This document shows, in pieces, positions 43,869 to 53,361 of a stretch of 64,000 bases of DNA. Within the stretch, counting starts at the first letter, position 1. Each line of letters begins with the position of its first letter. Where the stretch lies: positions 257,655 to 321,654 of the forward strand of contig DKQK01000071.1 of NCBI GenBank assembly GCA_002471665.1. Direction: 5' to 3'. The stretch comes from Gammaproteobacteria bacterium UBA7310. Its GTDB lineage: Bacteria > Pseudomonadota > Gammaproteobacteria > Pseudomonadales > Ketobacteraceae. Both the position numbers and the translations under genes were made by a program. The notes below the pieces were generated by a model. The model searched no databases and was not told where the DNA came from. It was given only the letters and a program-made list of their open reading frames with translations.

Positions 43869-45803
43869 GTGATTATATTAAACAAAGCCAGAATAAAAAA
43901 ATCCAGGGAGATAGCAGCAATGCTATCGGAAGAAACATTATCGTACATTTCGATTGTTGAAGAGCTCGCCATAAATGGCAGACAGGATGAACTTTTTTAT
44001 GCAATCTCTAAAGCATTTCATAGGCTGCACGATGTTCCACAGCTGCTTTCTGCAATGCAAGACGCGGGTTATTTAGAAACCAGAGGGAAAGTAAAAGATT
44101 TCTATGAACATTCAGAGATCCATAAAAACAAATATAAACAAACATTAGTTGAAAACATATACCGGACCAGCCCGGAGGACTTATTCGCTTACCTTGAGTG
44201 GCAACTAAATAGATTGACTTACTGTAATACGGGTTATGATAACCGGGTAGTACCTGAGCATGTATCTTCTTCAATGCATGGCAGCTTGATTTCAACAATT
44301 CCATGGATATGTCTAGCCCTTTGCAACGAAGAAATGCCCCGAGGGAAGAAAAAGAATCTCACAAAGCGCAATACTATCTGCAAAAGAATAATCAGCTCAG
44401 CAGGTTATTATAAAACCATATCAACTCAACTTTCGGAGATGTTTAGAGGGGATTACAACATACTGGATAGCGACAATTTCTATAGAAATTTTTCCATCAC
44501 TGAAAGCATGAAACATCACGACTTTAATAAGCTAAAATTTTTTCTGGAACTTACAAATACATCCTGGAGAAAAATTGAGATTTATAGGGACTTAAACTAC
44601 AAGCACTATATAAATAGAGAAGAAAACATTGACGCCATTCTCGACATAGGAAAAAAAACCGGTTTCATCAGTGACCTGAACAATAATGGAGACATATTAA
44701 AATTCGATTTCGCCAATGGATATGAATTCCAGAACGAAATCAACCTTAAAAAAAGCGCCACATTAATATCAATAGTATACGGAGGCTTTGACACTTCTTT
44801 TACTTTCAAAGGAAAAACCTATCGCATCCAAGACCTGATTGACGTACACGAAACAATATTTAGTTTCTGCAGAGCAATTCAAAAGGAAAACAGAAAGCAT
44901 ATTGCAAGAGGCGATGCGAATATATTTAGTGGCAATAAAGAAAAATTACGCTCTGCACTTAAAATCTCAGAAAGAAAAAGCGACTTAATAGATCTATTCT
45001 CTATAAAAATAGATAATACTACCAGCCTACCTTCCGCACGGTTACCAATTATCAAAATTGGAGGAACCTACCATATCATACCGACATATACTTTAGATCA
45101 TCAAATTGAAAATCTGACGGACCGAATTTTAAGCAGAGAAGATATTTCTATAGACAATTCAAAGGGAGCCGGAAAAGGCTTGCTTTTAGAAAACCACTTA
45201 AGAGCAAAACTTTCAAAAAGCGGCTATCATGTGCATGGAATAAGTAGAAACCAAAAGAAAGGCATACCCGAAATTGACGGTGTTTTTCCATTGGGAGGAA
45301 AGTATCTAATTTTATTTGAAGCTAAAGCCTCAATCCCTCCGGAAGAGCGTGAGGACGCTTACAAATTCGCAGACAACCACATTTCCAAAGCCATTGATCA
45401 GCTGGATGAAAGAATATGTTTCATTAAAAAGAAACCCAAAGAATTCGAAGAACGATCTAGATATTCGGCCAAAGAGCTCAGAATCATTCCTGTGATCATA
45501 TCTAACGCACACTATTTTTCTGGAATGAAATTTATTTCCCCGAAAGGCTATGACGTATGGTTTTTAGACGCCACAACCTTCCTGAAAATTTTTTGCGATG
45601 GTGAAATAAGTGCGTGGGAACCTATAGGTTCTCATAGTGAATATACGTACCGGCATTCTGTTGTCTCTCTATCTTCACCGGAAAGCAAGGTCTCCGCGCT
45701 CAAAAAACCATACCAATTCTTAAAATCAACTCATCGAGGAACAGTTCAAGTTCTTGATCATGGAGTTGGATTTGAAATTGCTTATGAAACACATGTTTTT
45801 TAG
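43869..45803 (+). CDS. Orphan PD-(D/E)XK nuclease, 644 residues
   Basis: I do not recognise the first 430 residues, which are rich in Lys, Ile and Asn. The region from residue 440 has a PD-(D/E)XK nuclease core: Glu441 (LLLENHL), Asp470 (PEIDGVF) and Glu484-x-Lys486 (LFEAKAS). The GTG start sits 1 base after the vsr stop, so the two are co-translated. Base use is markedly AT-rich, even for this island, suggesting separate origin. Nearness to vsr and the methyltransferase suggests a restriction-type nuclease, but it could also be an accessory defence protein. No close family is known to me. Confidence 0.6.
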   Translation: MIILNKARIKKSREIAAMLSEETLSYISIVEELAINGRQDELFYAISKAFHRLHDVPQLLSAMQDAGYLETRGKVKDFYEHSEIHKNKYKQTLVENIYRTSPEDLFAYLEWQLNRLTYCNTGYDNRVVPEHVSSSMHGSLISTIPWICLALCNEEMPRGKKKNLTKRNTICKRIISSAGYYKTISTQLSEMFRGDYNILDSDNFYRNFSITESMKHHDFNKLKFFLELTNTSWRKIEIYRDLNYKHYINREENIDAILDIGKKTGFISDLNNNGDILKFDFANGYEFQNEINLKKSATLISIVYGGFDTSFTFKGKTYRIQDLIDVHETIFSFCRAIQKENRKHIARGDANIFSGNKEKLRSALKISERKSDLIDLFSIKIDNTTSLPSARLPIIKIGGTYHIIPTYTLDHQIENLTDRILSREDISIDNSKGAGKGLLLENHLRAKLSKSGYHVHGISRNQKKGIPEIDGVFPLGGKYLILFEAKASIPPEEREDAYKFADNHISKAIDQLDERICFIKKKPKEFEERSRYSAKELRIIPVIISNAHYFSGMKFISPKGYDVWFLDATTFLKIFCDGEISAWEPIGSHSEYTYRHSVVSLSSPESKVSALKKPYQFLKSTHRGTVQVLDHGVGFEIAYETHVF

Positions 45804-45868
45804 CGTCTGCGTCAAATGGAAAAGCAATACCCGAACAAGAAGCCAATATACGCCAACAAATTAAACAC

Positions 45869-47035
45869 CTAGGCTTCCATTGCTCGAACGCTATCCAGCC
45901 AACGCCTAATTGAGTCGATAGAACCGAGCCGGCTTTTCAGTATAGTCACGATATCGATAGCCGTTATAAGAACCACTGGATGACCATCTTCTTTCAATTC
46001 GGAATAGGCTTGGGCACTTAGATACGACGTAGTGACAAGAATGCCGAATTGTCGATGACGCAAGCGGGATAATAATCTGGAAAGTTCTTTTACCCCGACA
46101 CCTGAATCAGGTTTGTAACACTTTGCCTCCAGGGCAAACTCAACATCAATTGAGCCTGGACCAATACCAATGCGATAACGCCCAATAGCGTCTCTGCCTC
46201 CATCCCGCCAGGGTCTGGTTATCTCACAGTCACCGATATCCGGCATCGAAAGACGCGCTATTTCAACGGCACAAATCTCAAAGTCTACCGGGCTATCTTT
46301 GTACTTTTCGTACACCAGGGACAATAGTTTCAAGCCGTCTTTATCTCTGGGTAATTGCTGCTCCTTGCTTCTTATTTCAATAGTATGGGGGGAATATAAC
46401 GGTGTAAATTTCCGATTTTTCACCCAGTCTAACCAAACTCCAGGAGCATGCTTGGAAGTAGACGTATCCCCTTTCTGTATATCATCAATCCATTCCCGCT
46501 TTACTACCGGCACATCCAACACCGTGAAAGTTGCACGGTAATTTTGAAATCGAAGATTTTCCGTTCCCGTGGACCTCCAGATCGCAACCAAGTCATCATC
46601 CGGCCCCAGGTTTTGAGCACCCGGTACAGCCAAGCCCAGGAATCTAACATCCCGATATTCTCCTGTTCCACCAAACAGCAATATCGGCGGGAAATGACCA
46701 AAACAATCGGTTCTATGTCGAGCATCAAACAAGTTGCGTAATATTAGATTACCTTGTCTTGGGGTATCGTGAATTTCCCGAACTGACTTATTGTCGCCAT
46801 AATAAATAAACAACCCTGTTTCAGTATTTAAATGATCCGGCCAATCAGGGTCATTAAGGTTCGTCTTTAAAACCAGAAGTTTCAAAGTTTCGATACCAGG
46901 CCGCTTTCCCAAATGCCGAAAGCCTGCTCCATTGTCTACCCCCAGAAGACTGGGCAAAGGATCATCAGATGCATTGCCATTTCTGGAGCCACTGTAAACA
47001 CGATCAACCACCAAGTCTTCACGAGACAAGTCCAT
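45869..47035 (-). CDS. Mrr-type restriction endonuclease with N-terminal DNA-recognition domain
   Basis: The 388-residue protein has a C-terminal Mrr-like catalytic domain: Asp282 (GGRDAIGRY) and Glu303-x-Lys305 (ALEAKCY), with FGILVTTSYLSAQAYSEL after it. The N-terminal ~200 residues, with GVDNGAGFRHLGKRPGIETL and LFIYYGDNK, resemble the SRA-like N-terminal domain of AspBHI-type endonucleases, but this is a weaker call. It begins directly after the methyltransferase stop with no gap. It may cleave either unmethylated DNA (type II-like) or foreign modified DNA (type IV-like). Confidence 0.75.
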   Translation of the reverse strand: MDLSREDLVVDRVYSGSRNGNASDDPLPSLLGVDNGAGFRHLGKRPGIETLKLLVLKTNLNDPDWPDHLNTETGLFIYYGDNKSVREIHDTPRQGNLILRNLFDARHRTDCFGHFPPILLFGGTGEYRDVRFLGLAVPGAQNLGPDDDLVAIWRSTGTENLRFQNYRATFTVLDVPVVKREWIDDIQKGDTSTSKHAPGVWLDWVKNRKFTPLYSPHTIEIRSKEQQLPRDKDGLKLLSLVYEKYKDSPVDFEICAVEIARLSMPDIGDCEITRPWRDGGRDAIGRYRIGIGPGSIDVEFALEAKCYKPDSGVGVKELSRLLSRLRHRQFGILVTTSYLSAQAYSELKEDGHPVVLITAIDIVTILKSRLGSIDSIRRWLDSVRAMEA

Positions 47036-48037
47036 TTATGAAGCCAACTCCACTTCACTCAATTGAGTTTGGTAAATTTTCTTAAAAATTATTTCCATAA
47101 CTGGCGAGCAAACACCATTACCGCAAAGTTTAACTTTGTCGCGCCTGTTTCCATGAGGAAGTAGATGCTTGGAGCCAGCCCCCATTGCCTTCATTAACTC
47201 CGGCGGTTGAAGCATTCTCAAAAGCGGAGTATTTCCCTGCCAGGTTACAAGTCCAAACCTGTCCAATGTAGTAATTGTGCGTAGCGGTGCATCCAACGAC
47301 TGCCAACCTCCCGCATAATCGGAGCCGTAATACACGATAATAAAATCCTTTTTCCGTCCAAGTTCCGTCATAGCCCGCTCAGCCCTTTCAATAGTCGCCT
47401 TAGCTCTGCCAGTTTTGTACAGCGGAGTGCTTTTGTAGTTTCCAGACCAGTCAATGATTGATCTGGCAGTCTTTTCACTCCGCTGATGCAGCCTATACAG
47501 GTCATCCGCCGTTATTACCGAGCCGCCCCTGTCACAAACCAAAAACATCCTCTTTCTTGACTGGGGTGTGCCAAAGTTAGCTGCATTTAGCAGTAGATCA
47601 TTAACCTGATAGTCATATGACTTAATTGTTGAAATCAACTCGTTGTGGCGCTCCCATTGTTTCATCCGGTTTACGTTTTCAACGATTAACCAGCGTGGAT
47701 TCATGGCTTCAATCCAGGGAATGATTCCAATCGCTGTTTCCCGACTCCTCTCACACTTTGGTTTGGCACCACGAGCGATCGAATGTGACGTACATTCCGG
47801 CGAAGTTAACAACACATCGGGAGAATGACGCCTTGCCAGGACTTTTGGCTTTAACTTTTCGATAGGAGAACAAATAACTTCCGCATCCGGGAAATTACTC
47901 TTATATGTATCCGCCGCCAAATCCCAGGCATCAACCGCAAGGAGTGGTCTAGCACCTGCCGTCACAGCCCCTCTGGCACCAAATCCGCCTCCGCAGAACA
48001 AATCAACAAATGTCAGCATATGTTTTAATTCCACCAT
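47036..48037 (-). CDS. DNA C5-cytosine methyltransferase (DrmMII-like)
   Basis: The 333-residue protein has methyltransferase motif I (FVDLFCGGGFGARGA), motif IV with the catalytic Cys82 as SPECTSHS rather than the common PCQ, motif VI (VENVNRM), motif VIII (QSRKRMFLV) and motif X (GNGV). The SPEC form occurs in a branch of C5-methylases. It modifies host DNA so that the defence system ignores it. Two starts (ATG 48037 and ATG 48019) are possible. It lies 8 bases after the DrmB-like gene, as drmMII does in class 2 DISARM. Confidence 0.85.
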   Translation of the reverse strand: MVELKHMLTFVDLFCGGGFGARGAVTAGARPLLAVDAWDLAADTYKSNFPDAEVICSPIEKLKPKVLARRHSPDVLLTSPECTSHSIARGAKPKCERSRETAIGIIPWIEAMNPRWLIVENVNRMKQWERHNELISTIKSYDYQVNDLLLNAANFGTPQSRKRMFLVCDRGGSVITADDLYRLHQRSEKTARSIIDWSGNYKSTPLYKTGRAKATIERAERAMTELGRKKDFIIVYYGSDYAGGWQSLDAPLRTITTLDRFGLVTWQGNTPLLRMLQPPELMKAMGAGSKHLLPHGNRRDKVKLCGNGVCSPVMEIIFKKIYQTQLSEVELAS

Positions 48038-48045
48038 ATATATCT

Positions 48046-49983
48046 TTATGCATGAATAAGATCCGAGAAATAACCACCTTGTGGATTAGCTTCAGACCCT
48101 ACAATCAAAGCCCGATCCAATACTCTGTTTCCAAGCTCGCATGCTGTTTCCGGCAAAAGTGTGCAAGCATGACAGGCTGCGAGATTTAATCCGTAATACC
48201 CTTGCCCCTCACTTTCAAGGCATAGAGGGTCGGAAGCACAAAACTCTGCATTTTTAACCGCAGCAAGAATTGTTGTCTCCAGGTTCCCGCTCTCCCCTTG
48301 CCTGACCAGCCCACCAAGACTGCCTTCAGAATCTCCGCCAGCCGTATATATAAGAATTCCACACATATTCCGGTCCACGTCATTTGATACGTAAAGCCTT
48401 TCTTTAAGCGTTGAACTGTCATAACCACAGTCAAAGCTTAGTTGCCGGATAATCAGATGTGAAAGGGTATGGGCCAGGAGCAATCTGGAACTATAAGGCC
48501 TGAACTCAGTCCCTCTTTCGGAACATACCCTGGCCCATTTATCATTAATCAGGTCAATTCTTTCTGCGATGTCAGAATGAGTTCGCTCCCAGATACTTAG
48601 TTTATTTTCGCTCAACTCCAAATAAATCCCCTCGCCATTTGAGGACACGGCAGGCAACCAGGAAAGTTCTTTTTTGGATAGCGCAGCCAACCGGCTTAGA
48701 TCGCCATCATATGGAGTAACCCTTGAGAACCCTACCAAAGCCCGTGTTTCTCGAAGCCTGGGGATCAGCACCACCTCGCTGAAGTAGTCTCGAACTACAT
48801 ATGAATAGTCCGAAATTTTGGTCTTTTTGATATCAAACTCGTCGCGCTCGGTTGGCGCAGGGCGAGGACCAAGGAAAGCTTGGCGTTCGGTATATCGATA
48901 GGCCGACTCAGTTTGCTCTGCTGTTCCAGACCACACTTCAGGGTGAAGGTATTTTTCTGTTATCGCTGCTGCAAAAACTTCAGCCTCGATACCGTATTTT
49001 TTCGCCTTGGAAGCAAACATGTTTGCTGAGATCACAGGCTCCCCGTTAACCCGGATATTATCGAGAACATCACATATTTCATTCCATATACTCTGGTTAT
49101 CCAGAATTCTGTGCAAAGTTTCAGAATAAGGGGGAATTAATATTGAACTAACCACGTAAGGGAAATAGACGTTTGATGCTCCCCTCTGTACAACCTGAAC
49201 CGAGTCTTGACAGTTCGGCTCCTGAGCCTGCGGGCCCAACCAAGGCCGCTCACCGCTGCACGACAGGCCCGTTGACTCCAAAAACGTGGAGGGATTAAAA
49301 GCTCCTTTCATCGTTCTGTATGATCCGCATTTCGAGCATTCTACTTTTATACCTTCAAGCCCGGCTCCTCCGGTTGACACAAGGAAAAGCGTTCCAGGTT
49401 CATGTCCGCATTCTTTTTTGTCACCGTGGGCCCATTTGCTCCAGGGAAAATCGGAAATATGTCCATGAGCACATGCAACAATAAATCGCACAGGTACCAA
49501 CCGGGGACGACGGTTTAGTGGAAGCGCGCTACAGGGTTGTGTATTTGACTTGGCCTGACGACGAAATTTGGAATTCTTACATCTCAAGTCTTCATTTTTC
49601 GCATTACTGGGACTGTTCCATGGGACATACTGCATTGACCTGCATCGGGGGCAAAAATGCCAATTTGGGAAACGCACAAATGGTGTATGTGCAGTGATAA
49701 CCGGCCCGTTCAAACCGGAGAATCCGCGTGCGGAAAGCTCCGGAGCTTCCGGTGGCATATACAGTCCGCTTACATCTTTTCCCAGCTCGTGTGAGAGCCT
49801 GGCTTGAAGTCTTGGTTCCGATAAGCACGTTGCTTCCTTCAAATACGCAGCTGCTTCAGGCTGCATTTCAATTGTCCATGCATCAAGCCCGGCAGCCATC
49901 AACGATTCATCAGGAAAATCGATAATGGCACCAACACCAAACGGAACAACACCCTGACTCCTTCTGAACTCTGGTCTTGCCAC
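48046..49983 (-). CDS. drmB: DrmB-like DUF1998 protein
   Basis: The 645-residue protein ends in a DUF1998 domain: LLAHTLSHLIIRQLSFDCGY, GILIYTAGGDSEGSLGGLV, and a Cys-rich tail (NAEFCASDPLC, ACHACTLLPETAC). Several Cys pairs further up (FCPRCRS, CSKCGSY) suggest metal binding. DrmB is a core DISARM protein that partners the DrmA helicase. The start is a GTG with AGGAG 8 bases upstream, 3 bases after drmA. Placing it directly after the DrmA-like gene matches DISARM order. Confidence 0.85.
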   Translation of the reverse strand: MARPEFRRSQGVVPFGVGAIIDFPDESLMAAGLDAWTIEMQPEAAAYLKEATCLSEPRLQARLSHELGKDVSGLYMPPEAPELSARGFSGLNGPVITAHTPFVRFPNWHFCPRCRSMQYVPWNSPSNAKNEDLRCKNSKFRRQAKSNTQPCSALPLNRRPRLVPVRFIVACAHGHISDFPWSKWAHGDKKECGHEPGTLFLVSTGGAGLEGIKVECSKCGSYRTMKGAFNPSTFLESTGLSCSGERPWLGPQAQEPNCQDSVQVVQRGASNVYFPYVVSSILIPPYSETLHRILDNQSIWNEICDVLDNIRVNGEPVISANMFASKAKKYGIEAEVFAAAITEKYLHPEVWSGTAEQTESAYRYTERQAFLGPRPAPTERDEFDIKKTKISDYSYVVRDYFSEVVLIPRLRETRALVGFSRVTPYDGDLSRLAALSKKELSWLPAVSSNGEGIYLELSENKLSIWERTHSDIAERIDLINDKWARVCSERGTEFRPYSSRLLLAHTLSHLIIRQLSFDCGYDSSTLKERLYVSNDVDRNMCGILIYTAGGDSEGSLGGLVRQGESGNLETTILAAVKNAEFCASDPLCLESEGQGYYGLNLAACHACTLLPETACELGNRVLDRALIVGSEANPQGGYFSDLIHA

Positions 49984-49986
49984 AAT

Positions 49987-52900
49987 TTATTCTCCTGAAT
50001 CGGGGTAAGTTTGAAGGACTTTGGCGGAACAGGTCGCATCGACACTGCGCATACTGGTAAGAACAGGAAATGCCTTTCCTTCAAAATCTTCGTTTACATT
50101 CCGGCCAATTGGGTACATCAACGTTTGTGTGGTTGGAGTGCCAGCCATCTGACCAAACTCCTGTGGCAAATAGTCTTTCCAATCCTTAAATATTCCTGTT
50201 AGCTCCCTTAGCGCATCTTCGTACTCATCCGTGTCAACCTTTTGAACTCTATCCAGAATGACTTTCGCCAGCTCATCCTGCACATCTGGACACCTGGATA
50301 TATCTCCGGGCACTCTCATTCCGGTTATAAGTCTTGCTAAGGCAATCACCATTCCGGCAAATCCACGGGATCTGGCCGGAGCGGAAAATGGCGTAACGCT
50401 TGTTGGCTCCACATAACGATAAATTGCCTGGTGATAGCCAACAAACTGTTCATAGTGAGATCGGTCCCTGCTGCGGGCAGGGTTATACACTGTGATCACC
50501 AATCCCGGAAACCCACGACCAACCCGACTGGTAGCCTGTATATATTCCGCAGTTGACTTGGGCTGACCGGCAACCACCATCAATCCAAGTCGTGAAACAT
50601 CAACGCCAACAGAAATCATATTCGTTGCGAGTAACATATCGACTGGCCATGGACTATTTTCAAGCTTGGGCCATTTTCGATTCAGGCAATCAAGTATTGA
50701 TGGAATCTCTTCTGCAGTTTTCCTGCTTGTTAATTCCTCCACATTGGGAAATCTTCGCCGATACTCCTTTTCAATGTTCTTTCTGGAGCAAAGATTGAAA
50801 TGATGTTCAGGTATGTCGCCTGTAGACATGGTAACTGCGTGTCCAAGCTCTCTCAGGCTATTAAAATACCAAAGCAGAGTTGCGTACTTGTCAGCGATCT
50901 CCGGCGGCTGAGTGTCTGGAGGTTCCGGCATCACCGCCTGGAGCAAGGGGGAAATAACGCGAACCTGCGCAGTAGCGTGGGATTTTACCGCGGTTCCGAA
51001 CACACCCACATAAAGCCTGCCGGCGGCTTCCTGGTCTTCATACGCAAAATAGGAGTCCCCTGCATCCAGGCCTTGTGGCGGAAATTCAAAGCGTTCTCTG
51101 GCGTACAGGCCACTACATTGTTTTGCAGATTGCCGGATGGTTGCTGTTGAGGCAACGATCTTCGGCGTCTTTCCATCTCGGGTACAAAGCCTGTCAATGA
51201 CAGTTTCGTAGAGACCAACGATGGTACCTAATGGCCCTGATATCAGGTGTAGCTCATCCTGAATAATCAGACTGGGGGGATCACTAAAATTACCGGTTCC
51301 AAAAATACGCCCCGTTTCAGGAACCCAGGCTAACTGTGCAAACTTATCCACTGTACCGAGCAACAGTGCCGGAGGGTTTTCATAGATATCATCGTCAATG
51401 ACTACAACCGGCAGTTTGTTTGTACTGGAATGCCACCGACACCCCGGGTTACTGCACCGAAAAATCACTGTATCATCGCTATTCGCAGACAGTGGTTCTT
51501 TTCGATACCCAAGCCAACCTCTTTTATCAAGTGAGGATCGGCACCAGGGACACCTCAATAGCTGGAAGGGATTTTGAGCCCCAGGTGTTGCCGTTAATTC
51601 ATTAAGCCTCTTAACAGCATCTTTACGTCGGTTAGGCGATAATCCCATACCAACCCATAAGCCAATCGTAATTGGCACCTCACCAAGATCAGCCCCAAGA
51701 TATTTATCCAGCCGCAGTGATTCCAGTGCCGTAATCAACGCAGCAGCCCGTTGAAACTGTTGCGCAGTCAGTAATCGGAGGGTATACCGCATTAATACTG
51801 CGACACCCTTGTCCTCAGAATTGGTTAACCTGCGCAGGCAGATAACGAATGCGGCCAAGCCAAGGTATGCCTCCGTCTTACCGCCGCCAGTAGGAAACCA
51901 TATTAAATCGACCAGCTCTCTGTCGGGATGTTCATTTTCAGAACAGCCGGATATGTTCATTAACACAAAAGCCAACTGGAAAGGTCTCCATACTGGGTCG
52001 CTTTCACCCGGCACGCGATAATCATCAGGGAGATCCATATATGTCTCGTCGGGATCGATATCCTTTTGGAATCTCGTTCTTGCCTGCTGAATTAACATTG
52101 CCCGATTGGCCAATCTAAATGCCAACATTGCATTCTTATTTAATGAGAGATATTCAATACCTTCCTTGATTCGCTTTAAGCATTCCCAACACTTTTCCAA
52201 ATTTCCTGTCGCAGGTATTTGATATACACCCGACAGGCTATTCTTCAGTTGATCTTGCTTGGCGATAATCCAGCTTTCATAGTCTTTTGCCAGGAGACTA
52301 AGGTTTCCAACAAAATCGCTATCAGACGAATCACCTTCTGAAAGGCTACGCATTGAAAGATCAAACTGATTGGCAAACAGTGCCTTCTCTCTAGGCTTTA
52401 CCGGCTTAATATCGCACGAAGGAAGGAAATCAGACCAAACCTGTTTTGCGACAGTCTTATTGTTGGGATCTGTTGTCCAACCTGTGCCACATCCATGCCC
52501 CAACGCAAAGGAACGTTTATCCCGATAAAGCATGTCCAATATTGCAAGCTCTTCATCTTCTGAAATACCGCCCGCACGGTCTATAGGATGGAAAACCGAA
52601 GCACCATTAGTCTCAGTCACTGACAATTCAACCTGAAAGAAAGCTGCGTTAAACGCCGGAGGAGAATCTGCTCCACCCTTGTGCTGATTAATCAACGCTA
52701 AAGAGATCGAAGCTTTATTATCTTTTTCAGGTCTAATGCGGACATTAAGCTTCAACATACCATCTGTATTTTTTACATCATGATTAAATACTCGATTTTC
52801 CAAAGATACGGTAAGATCAATTTCGACCTGATCCTGTATCGGCACCCGCCTATAATTTGCCTCTTCACGAGTATCCGGAAATAACGAGCCATCCGCCTTT

Positions 52901-53361
52901 TCCTGGCCAGCCTTTGGATGGCGTTTTTCAACCTTTTCTGTCTTATATTTACCAGCTCTGATATCAACCAGAATTTTGCATCCCAAAGAAGCCTTGACAG
53001 TAATGCCTGCTGCTGAGGGGCTGAATTCATTTGCCAGATTGAGGGGTTGCTCTTCCAGCGAAGTCGCATCCCTCGTTTGCTTACCGCCCTGTTTTACTTC
53101 CACCAAAGGGCTATCATCCAGAGATGAGTCAGCATTTGGCACGCTATCTTCATCTTCCGCAGCATCATCTTCCAACTGATTGATTACTGATTTTTGCGGG
53201 AATAGCACTCCTGTTGAATAAAGCTGTAACGGCGATACATCGAGTAATTCACATTGCCGAAGCTGATCATCCGTGGACTCAGGGCCGAACAGTTCATCGG
53301 TCATGAACTTCAATAACTTATTGCGATAGTTTGAATACTCCAGCTCGCTACTCATTTTCAT
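49987..53361 (-). CDS. drmA: DrmA-like superfamily 2 helicase
   Basis: The 1124-residue protein has a helicase core: Walker A in WFPTGGGKTEAYLGL, motif II as QDELHLISG, and C-terminal motifs in ATNMISVGVDVSRLGLM and YIQATSRVGRGFPGLV. A Cys-rich insert (RCPWCRSSLDKRGW, RCSNPGC) lies mid-protein. This is the DrmA domain layout of DISARM. The first 400 residues are acidic and variable. It starts with ATG 53361, whose ATGA overlaps the NERD helicase stop, and is followed by drmB 3 bases on. Confidence 0.87.
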   Translation of the reverse strand: MKMSSELEYSNYRNKLLKFMTDELFGPESTDDQLRQCELLDVSPLQLYSTGVLFPQKSVINQLEDDAAEDEDSVPNADSSLDDSPLVEVKQGGKQTRDATSLEEQPLNLANEFSPSAAGITVKASLGCKILVDIRAGKYKTEKVEKRHPKAGQEKADGSLFPDTREEANYRRVPIQDQVEIDLTVSLENRVFNHDVKNTDGMLKLNVRIRPEKDNKASISLALINQHKGGADSPPAFNAAFFQVELSVTETNGASVFHPIDRAGGISEDEELAILDMLYRDKRSFALGHGCGTGWTTDPNNKTVAKQVWSDFLPSCDIKPVKPREKALFANQFDLSMRSLSEGDSSDSDFVGNLSLLAKDYESWIIAKQDQLKNSLSGVYQIPATGNLEKCWECLKRIKEGIEYLSLNKNAMLAFRLANRAMLIQQARTRFQKDIDPDETYMDLPDDYRVPGESDPVWRPFQLAFVLMNISGCSENEHPDRELVDLIWFPTGGGKTEAYLGLAAFVICLRRLTNSEDKGVAVLMRYTLRLLTAQQFQRAAALITALESLRLDKYLGADLGEVPITIGLWVGMGLSPNRRKDAVKRLNELTATPGAQNPFQLLRCPWCRSSLDKRGWLGYRKEPLSANSDDTVIFRCSNPGCRWHSSTNKLPVVVIDDDIYENPPALLLGTVDKFAQLAWVPETGRIFGTGNFSDPPSLIIQDELHLISGPLGTIVGLYETVIDRLCTRDGKTPKIVASTATIRQSAKQCSGLYARERFEFPPQGLDAGDSYFAYEDQEAAGRLYVGVFGTAVKSHATAQVRVISPLLQAVMPEPPDTQPPEIADKYATLLWYFNSLRELGHAVTMSTGDIPEHHFNLCSRKNIEKEYRRRFPNVEELTSRKTAEEIPSILDCLNRKWPKLENSPWPVDMLLATNMISVGVDVSRLGLMVVAGQPKSTAEYIQATSRVGRGFPGLVITVYNPARSRDRSHYEQFVGYHQAIYRYVEPTSVTPFSAPARSRGFAGMVIALARLITGMRVPGDISRCPDVQDELAKVILDRVQKVDTDEYEDALRELTGIFKDWKDYLPQEFGQMAGTPTTQTLMYPIGRNVNEDFEGKAFPVLTSMRSVDATCSAKVLQTYPDSGE

